The translations under genes were made by a program, and so were the position numbers. The notes beneath the pieces were generated by a model, which was given only the letters and a program-made list of their open reading frames with translations, did no database searches and was not told the DNA's origin. A stretch of 14,302 nt of DNA from Gloeophyllum trabeum ATCC 11539 (Eukaryota; Basidiomycota; Agaricomycetes; Gloeophyllales; Gloeophyllaceae): the NCBI RefSeq assembly GCF_000344685.1, contig NW_006920416.1, positions 637,669 to 651,970 on the forward strand, written 5' to 3'. Below are positions 8,542 to 14,302 of this stretch, one piece after another. The first letter of the stretch is position 1. Each line of letters begins with the position of its first letter.

Positions 8542-9410
8542 ATGGAGGGACCCAACGTTGTACCCACTGTTGTTGATCTCGCAAAGCGATCCAGTTATAG
8601 CGTGCGATCTCATCAGTCGAATGCATCCCGGAACCGTGCGGATGAAGATGTCCCATGTAGTCGAAGCGAAGCCAGGACGAAGGTAGAGGCAGCTGAAGCT
8701 GTTGTGGAACAACATGAGCCGGCGGTCCACCCAGAGTTCAAGTTACCGAAGCTTAGGTCTCTATCAATAATCGTATCAACCAATGTAATGTTGCAGGTGA
8801 GCTACGTTCAACAGAATGAGACGGTATGGGCCTGATACGTTCAACAGCTGTCATTCTTCATAATCGTCTTGTCCTCTAGCGAGTACGCCGCATACCTGTT
8901 TGGTCATTGGTATCCCTATTGTCTTCTCGGGTCTCGCCCTCCTTTCGATGATGAAATGGATCAAGGCCATCTCCGCGTTCGGTTGCGTTTACAAGGCTTT
9001 TACAGGTGTATACCACCGTCCGTTTCACTTAGCCTGTGCCGCCAGCGTACTCGGCAATATGCTGGACGGTCTCGCGTATAGGGCACACTTCCTGCACCTG
9101 ATCCTGATATCCCGCATCGTGCTCGGGGTATCGTTTACCTTCTGGATGTACTGCAAGCGCTACTGCTCCGACCCGAGGATCGTGGGCATCCGTCAGCGAA
9201 CCGCGCTAGCCGGATGGCTCGTCGTGGGGCAAGGTGCGGGATTCAGCGTCCGCCCTTCTATCGGAGGTCTGCTTTACAGAGTGGGGTTCAAGAATGGGGT
9301 CTTCCACGGGTGCACTAGCCCCGGGTGGATCATCTCAGGTGCTTAGCTCGCCTTTTGGTTGCCGTGTCCATCTTCTTCGAAGACGTACCCATCAACCCGC
9401 CGCCCAGGAG
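8542..9410 (+). pseudogene. Broken major facilitator superfamily transporter (N-terminal half only)
   Basis: The ATG is at 8542. Exon 1 (8542-8796, 85 aa) encodes a hydrophilic N-terminus and the start of membrane segment 1 (LPKLRSLSIIVSTNVMLQ). A 51-nt intron (8797-8847) follows, then LSFFIIVLSSSEYAAYL. The frame breaks at 8899: the continuation VIGIPIVFSGLALLSMMK is one base out and lacks about eight residues that family members carry there. It goes on through HLACAASVLGNML, FTFWMYCKRYCSDPRIVGI, TALAGWLVVGQGAGFS and GFKNGVFHGCTSPGW to an in-frame TAG at 9344-9346. Beyond it LAFW, then VAVSIFFEDVPINPP after another shift near 9357, are still readable; similarity ends near 9408. About six of the expected 12 membrane segments are represented. 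A decayed intron may lie at about 8966-9005, where TACAG is kept but the donor reads GC. The protein would have been a membrane solute transporter; the substrate is unknown. Confidence 0.8.
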
Positions 9411-9876
9411 TCAGAATCGGTGGCCTCGACCTGTTCTGACAGGATGAGAAGTGTTCCTTCATCTTGAACGTGTGCCGCTTGCGAAGTGGGGACCAGGAAC
9501 TCCAATGTAACTCGGAGAATAACCCGCCAACGGCAGCTCCCTGCCATCTCGGAATGATCGTAGGTCATTAGGCGTTCATCCAGCGCCTTCTTCTGATCTT
9601 CGCACCGACACTTGAACGGTAGGATGTATTTCAAGGTTCGTAAAGCAACAGAGGTATAAATATGCGTGTATCCATGCCAGACGGTCCGTAGAATCAATAG
9701 ATACGTGTACGGAGGATACAATGAAATGAGCATGAGACAACATGTACGAAATTCACAGCAACAGATAAAGCAATGCGAAAAGCACATATGTGGCATATCG
9801 GGGGAGCATGGGGAACAGACTCGAAAGAGAAAATAGAAACACTACCAGTGCGCACAGTTCACGGTGAGCGGTCTGA
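9411..9876. other. 3' flank shared by transporter remnant and kinase gene
   Basis: The C-terminal half of the transporter would be expected here, but three-frame translation shows only stops and no recognisable membrane segments; it is deleted or fully eroded. A minus-strand open frame at 9392-9796 overlaps the transporter remnant and has no recognisable content. The right end is the 3' flank of the convergent minus-strand kinase gene. Confidence 0.45.
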
Positions 9877-12800
9877 CTACTTCCAACTGGGCTTCGCAGA
9901 TCCGGACGATTGTTCTCCTCTCCTCTTCAAACTTGAAGCACCTCCCTGGCTTCTGCTGGAATGGACTGATCTCGTGCCACCAGCCCCGCTGGAGGAACCG
10001 GCGAGCCCCTCTCGAGAGCGGAGGACTTTGCTGGAAGTGTCGAGCGGGGCATCGCTTGTTCTTTCACTCCTTCTCCAGACGCTCTGAGAACTTCCACTCA
10101 CGCGAGGCGGAGATGAGTGGGCGGGCTGAGGAACTCCGGACAGCAACGGAACGTCACCAGCCGCTACAAGCGGGGACCTTGGTTCCGCTCCTACCTGGGC
10201 AGCTTCCGGTGCGACAAGGGCCGTCGACCTGGACGGCAAGTTGCGTCGGGATTCCGAGTTCCTCAACGCAACGGAGAGTAGCGCGTCAGATCGAGATCGC
10301 GTCGCCGACGAGTATACTGTCGACAGCTTACTCTGAGCACTAGAAGACATGGGGAGCAGTGTATTGCCAGGCTGAGATGAGGCTTGCGAGCCGCCGGCCG
10401 CGGAAGGCCTCCCAGACGTAGCCGAAGGCTCGGACATGGGTCGCGACAGTACGTCGCCAGACTTGGATCGCATTTTGGAGGAGCTCGCAGCGGCCGGCTC
10501 CTCAGGTCCACCACGCGTAGGCGGAATAGTCGCATTGCCGGATTGGGAGGGCGCCGGGCAGGAGCTCCTAGGGTCAGCGGCCATCCCAGGTCCAGTCGAA
10601 GACTCGGACAGGACTTGCACCGGAGCATGCGATCGCGTCTCCAAGTGATTTGCAGCCGATCCTATCTCACCTGCCCTAGGAGACCGATTAGACGGGGGAC
10701 TACCGAGATTGCTGTCTGCAAAAGGGAGCGGCGACAGCACTTGGGAAATATTTGAGGAAAGCATGCGGCTAATCTCCTTGTTGTCCTCGTTCTTCGGTCT
10801 ACCTGCGGGTGTAAAGACCTGAGCTTTATCTTCCTGAGGCCATTCACCCTCTCCCAGAGCCTTGTCGATCGCGGATAGGAAGTTTTGATGTGTCAACTGA
10901 CAGTCTAAGGTATCCCGGTTGGCCTGCTCGATAAGTCGACGTAGCCGCCGATTACGCATGTACTTGGTGTGAACCAGGAATTGCAGGGTAGCAAGGCAGT
11001 CGGTGAGAGGCTCATTATCTTGCACGATGACCTCGCCGAAAGCAAGAAACATCATCTTGCCGCTCCCGTCTTCCGCATCAAATATCCACGATACACAGTC
11101 CTTTCCGTCTCTCTCTTTGCCGCCGTGAGAGACAGTGCACCTAGTGTGGCGTAGGACCAGCCAGAGCACCACCCAAAATACCGACTCAAGATCGTGCCAG
11201 GGTTCGTGGTCACCATGATGCTGCTGAAGCCGCTTGATGGCGAGAAATTGAAATGTTCCCTGTCAATGCGTATCAGTATGACATTCTACGCTATGGAGTC
11301 ATCATGCGTACCGTGATGAATTTCCGCTGCTCTTCAGAACCTGGCATGTCTGGATGGAATGCCAGTTCTGGATCAATGAGAAAGCCTCTCGCGCCATTCT
11401 CATCGGCGGGATCGACACTGATCATAATGTTATTTACACTGATGTCCCTGTGGAGGATGCCTAGATCGGATAGCTCCTGGAGTCCTGTGGACGTGTCAGA
11501 ATCATTCGTCGGGTCAGAAGATGAGGACCTACCTTTGATGGCATCGCGAACTGCCCCCATCAATTGGCGAGTCGACGAAAACTTGTCAAGAGGTATGCCG
11601 ACCGAACTGAGAATACATCTATGATGAACACGTTCGGGCAAGCTGCATTTACCCGCCATCGACTTGATTCTTCCGGCTGCCGTACGATGAATGCAAGGGC
11701 TATTTGGCTCATCTACGTCGTATGCATCGTAGAATCTTGCCACGCCGAAGACGTCCCGCCCGCCCTCGCATATCCGCCGGTATATGTCGCCTTCAGACCA
11801 TCTTCCGGATTCGTACCAAGTATCTTTGACTATGAAGGGCTGAGTAGGTGAGCCGTCGTTTTTGACAGCTATCCAGACGCGGGTACCACGACCAACAGCT
11901 GATTTGTATGAGAATATTGGACGCCCAATTGTAAGAAATTCCTCTTCGGCGCCTGAGCTAGGACGACGGATAGATACACGAGTACCTTCGTCCACATAGT
12001 CCTTGCCCGGAGTAAGAGGCTTGTATTCTTCCATAATACGCGTTTTCAGAGCTTTGTTGTAGCCATCGCGCACGAGTCTCCTAGCCTTGGCATCGGGGCG
12101 GAAAGGACGACATGCAGTGGTATCTAGCCCGCCTTTTCCATAGTCGTTCAGAGCCTGCAGGAAGCTCACTAATGGAGAAGGGTCCTCTTTGAAAGCAAAG
12201 GCCTCGGATACCAGGACACCAGAACGGTCCCAATAGAACAATCGAGCAGTTTCGCCAAACAACCCCACCCCAGTATAGAAACAGCGTGGTGCCGCTTCCA
12301 GAGCAATCGTGGCATAATGCTGTATTTGATTCCATATTTCCACGTTGTGGAGGCTTATAGACTGAGAGTCTTCGCTGAGAGAGAGAGGATCTTCTTTCGT
12401 GGTCCGCTTCACCTCCAGGAAGCTGATACCGTGAGCCCAACTCTTTTCCATTGTATCAAGGGTGTGTATCGTTACGTCTGGAGTCAAGGTAGGTCCACCG
12501 GGCCATACCTCGCCCCTCTTCGACGAGGAGTTGTCTATGCGAAGCTGGTGGCTCACATCCGCGGCAATATCGGTAACGGCAGTAACCTATAGTCTGCGTC
12601 AGCCTAAATTTGGTGGAGTCAATCATATACGTACTAATGGGCCATACATATCACGCTCCAGGATATTGAGTCCAGCAGGGATCGCGCGGAGCAGTGTCTT
12701 GTAGCGGTTCAGGTCATCCTCATCCGGAGCCACGTAAGCGACACTTGGAAAAGCAATCGAAAGAAACTGCTGCATGGGTGCATGGCCGAAGAAATTCTTC

Positions 12801-12955
12801 GCCATCTCTCGCCCAGCCCAGCGCCGTGGCACACCCGCTTCAGGCTGTCCGGACTGGAACTGGCCGCGGGAGCTCAAAGGCTTGAGATGAGGAAGATGAG
12901 GAGTGACGGGACGGCGTTTGGATTTGTCAGTGCGAGAGAGAGCATCGGTAGCCAT
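9877..12955 (-). CDS. FunK1-type fungal protein kinase with long Ser/Pro/Arg-rich tail
   Basis: A serine/threonine-type kinase of the fungal FunK1 family; substrates are unknown. The ATG is at 12955-12953 and the TAG at 9879-9877. Four exons (12955-12635, 12586-11533, 11484-11312, 11259-9877) with introns of 48, 48 and 52 nt give about 976 aa. The N-terminal part carries the family hallmark region (ETARLFYWDRSGVLVSEAF, residues 218-236). The kinase core shows a Gly-rich stretch around residues 328-345 (GRPIFSYKSAVGRGTRVW), a candidate lysine K361 in FIVKDTW, the catalytic loop LHRDISVNNIM (H470, R471, D472, N477), a metal-binding Asp at D496 in LIDPE (in place of DFG, as in this family), GTFQF (517-521) and HDLESVFW. 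The core ends near residue 664. The last 312 residues are low-complexity Ser/Pro/Arg/Ala and contain degenerate repeats. The core has no missing catalytic residue, stop or frameshift. No neighbouring gene suggests a partner. Confidence 0.92.
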
Positions 12956-12957
12956 GC

Positions 12958-12998
12958 CTGTAAGCGTTTCAAGGTTGGGCGAGTGGAGAAATACTTAC
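12958..12998 (-). other. Candidate 5' leader intron of the kinase gene
   Basis: On the minus strand a strong donor (gtaagtatt) begins at 12998 and a strong acceptor (cttacag) ends at 12958, two bases before the kinase ATG. The length is 41 nt, slightly shorter than the coding introns here. A short upstream ORF begins at 13012-13010: unspliced it reads MLPPR and stops inside the donor; spliced it runs out of frame past the kinase ATG. The splice sites are seen directly; use of the intron is inferred. Confidence 0.4.
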
Positions 12999-13185
12999 CG
13001 AGGTGGCAGCATGATCTGAATTTATAGGGCGGTTGCTCATGTTTGTCCTAGACGGGTTGTGAAAGCTTTCCTATACAAGGTCAATTCTAATTTGATGTGG
13101 CCGCGCACTGCCCCACACTAGGACAATGGAGGAAGCAGAGAACGCGTGGCGACGGTATTAAACATGACGGACGCGCTCATCGCGT

Positions 13186-13211
13186 CACGTGCCTTACACT
13201 TGTCACACGTG
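13186..13211. promoter_or_regulatory. Paired CACGTG E-boxes upstream of the kinase gene
   Basis: Two perfect CACGTG palindromes lie at 13186-13191 and 13206-13211, 20 bases apart and about 230-255 bases upstream of the kinase ATG. A third is at 13350-13355. CACGTG is the core site of fungal basic helix-loop-helix regulators such as the Cbf1 and Pho4 types. Binding is inferred from the motif only. Confidence 0.35.
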
Positions 13212-13361
13212 GGCCACATTCTTGCTTCTCGCCAGTCCACCTAGGCTAGTGCATATTTCCGATACAGCATAGGGAAGTCCCCCCTTAGCCCGCTTTTGGA
13301 AGTGAACCCTACCCAAACGAGTAGCTGGGGCGCCGCAGCAGTGGTAAACCACGTGCGTGGA

Positions 13362-13383
13362 CCTTGCCGAATATACGGCAAGG
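13362..13383. repeat. Perfect 8-bp inverted repeat with 6-nt loop
   Basis: Arms ccttgccg (13362-13369) and cggcaagg (13376-13383) flank the loop aatata. It lies 6 bases after the third CACGTG box (13350-13355). It could be a symmetrical protein-binding site or a small hairpin. No T-tract follows, so it does not look like a terminator. Confidence 0.5.
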
Positions 13384-13547
13384 AACTTCGTGCTGTTGAC
13401 TCCCCGTTGTGCTCGCAGTACTATAACGTAGTAGTTGTAATTTATCCTGTGAATAATGTACCAGGAGGAGCTACTGAGCTTTGGGACTCCCCACTGACAG
13501 TAGGAGACAGTCTGAAAAGCTACAGTTCTCTCAGCGTGATTTTTGAT

Positions 13548-13568
13548 CCCAGTAAGGCTTCTACTGGG
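13548..13568. repeat. Perfect 7-bp inverted repeat with 7-nt loop
   Basis: Arms cccagta (13548-13554) and tactggg (13562-13568) flank the loop aggcttc. It lies in the same unassigned region as the hairpin at 13362. No function is assigned; an inverted repeat of this length can arise by chance. Confidence 0.4.
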
Positions 13569-14302
13569 CCACATTTAGTGCCTCGACCCCCCCCCACTTT
13601 AAAGAAATTGTGTAAATGAGGTTCTATGCCCTCTTGCGCGTTCAGCGCGTACGTTATAGGCAGTATAACCCTCGGTGTAGGGTAGAGGAAGCGTTGAAGA
13701 GGTCGAGACTATATACGTGCCGAGGTCCGGCAGATGCCAACCATGTGCACCTGCCGTTTTGGGCGGAGAATCCTGCCTTTTTGAGCACGCGCGAGAGCCT
13801 GGGGGGGACTTCTGCGACGCTGATACTAAACGGGTACAAGCCTCCATTAAAGACAGTTGCTCGTCTACTAAGTCTTTTTTAAGAGGCGCAGGATCAAGCC
13901 TAAGTCCACCCACGCATTCGAGCCCTCCCGCACACGACACAGACTTCAGCCTCCTAAAATTTGTCTGGATACATTTGCTGACACCGTATATAATACTCAG
14001 CGTTCCGTCCCTGCGCCTGTGAGGAACCACAGAATGCTGCAGCTACAGTGGTTGGCTAGAGGCGTCAAATACAGCGAGCAAGAATGCATACATTGATGAG
14101 TCATTGATTACTATGGAAGCTACGAATATTGCTTAGGCCGCGCTCTTCCCATACCCTTCCAGCCGGATCGTTGTTACTCGTGTGGCATCGGCCTGTCCAG
14201 AGTAGCGGCCGCGGAGAGTAACTTATCCGCCTTGTTTGTGTAGTTCATCAAAACGCCTGATGCGCGAGTATGAGCCGATAGCTCTTGTATCTTACGACTC
14301 TG

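Larger units (their letters stand above)
13212..14302. other. Unassigned right-hand region
   Basis: No gene was recognised. Both strands carry open frames of 100-143 codons (minus 13203-13574 and 13599-14030; plus 13296-13619 and 13717-14022). They overlap antisense to one another, several lack an ATG, and none has a recognisable domain or splice signals joining it to another. The region contains the two inverted repeats described above, a run of nine C near 13587-13595 and a run of seven G at 13801-13807. It may be intergenic DNA or remnant mobile-element sequence; no terminal repeats or transposase motifs were seen. Confidence 0.4.

Noticed and set aside
10384..10755. Plus-strand Arg-rich open frame and minus-strand frame 10263-10628
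   Set aside because: Both are shadows of the low-complexity kinase tail in other frames.
13021..13026. TATA box (minus strand TATAAA) for the kinase
   Set aside because: A start site 25-35 bases downstream would fall within the better-supported leader intron. The motif alone is weak evidence in a fungal genome.
13274..13812. 11-bp inverted repeat gaagtcccccc (13274-13284) and ggggggacttc (13802-13812) as possible transposon ends
   Set aside because: The match does not extend, is mostly homopolymer, lacks a target-site duplication, and no transposase is encoded between.
13203..14030. Long overlapping frames on both strands taken as genes
   Set aside because: They overlap antisense, several lack an ATG, and they have neither recognisable domains nor convincing splice sites.
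1..14302. RNA genes, CRISPR array, retroelement or DNA transposon
   Set aside because: No tRNA-like cloverleaf or T-loop signature outside coding exons, no regularly spaced repeats, and no reverse transcriptase, integrase or transposase motifs were seen on reading both strands; a covariance-model scan could still find something missed by eye.

Overview
The window looks like nuclear DNA of a filamentous basidiomycete, most likely an Agaricomycete. Genes are cut by many short introns (about 41-67 nt) with GT/AG borders. One gene is a FunK1-type protein kinase, a family expanded in mushroom-forming fungi. The other recognisable proteins read like Agaricomycete homologues. There is no bacterial-style operon, Shine-Dalgarno pattern or CRISPR array. 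All family assignments come from reading the translations; no database search was run.

Layout, left to right. (1) 1-256, minus: an open stretch running off the left edge, unrecognised. (2) 257-1141: no supportable gene. (3) 1142-3736, minus: a complete 12-exon family X DNA polymerase (BRCT domain, Ser/Pro linker, polymerase core) of about 639 aa, with all three catalytic aspartates and a Gly-Trp signature of the Pol mu/TdT/fungal Pol4 branch. (4) 3737-4690: mostly unassigned, with one minus-strand open stretch of unknown nature. (5) About 4686-5982, plus: a medium-chain dehydrogenase/reductase whose last four exons are intact, while the region that should encode its N-terminal GroES-like half looks decayed. 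(6) About 6192-7926, plus: an unrecognised, coding-like locus ending in a plausible spliced gene with a very acidic, Trp-rich segment. (7) 8542-about 9410, plus: a broken major facilitator transporter (deletion/frameshift, internal stop, second frameshift, missing C-terminal half). (8) 9877-12955, minus: a complete 4-exon FunK1 kinase of about 976 aa with a 312-residue Ser/Pro/Arg-rich tail made of degenerate repeats, preceded by a possible leader intron that would change an upstream ORF. (9) 12999-14302: kinase upstream region with three CACGTG boxes and two perfect hairpins; no gene recognised.

The genes do not form an obvious pathway. The DNA-repair polymerase and the kinase are intact, while the oxidoreductase and the transporter between them are eroded. 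This suggests a stretch of accessory sequence in decay between two maintained genes. I found no clear transposon, retroelement, RNA gene or new defence system. The least explained parts are the 6.2-7.9 kb locus, the kinase tail and the structured 13.2-13.9 kb region.
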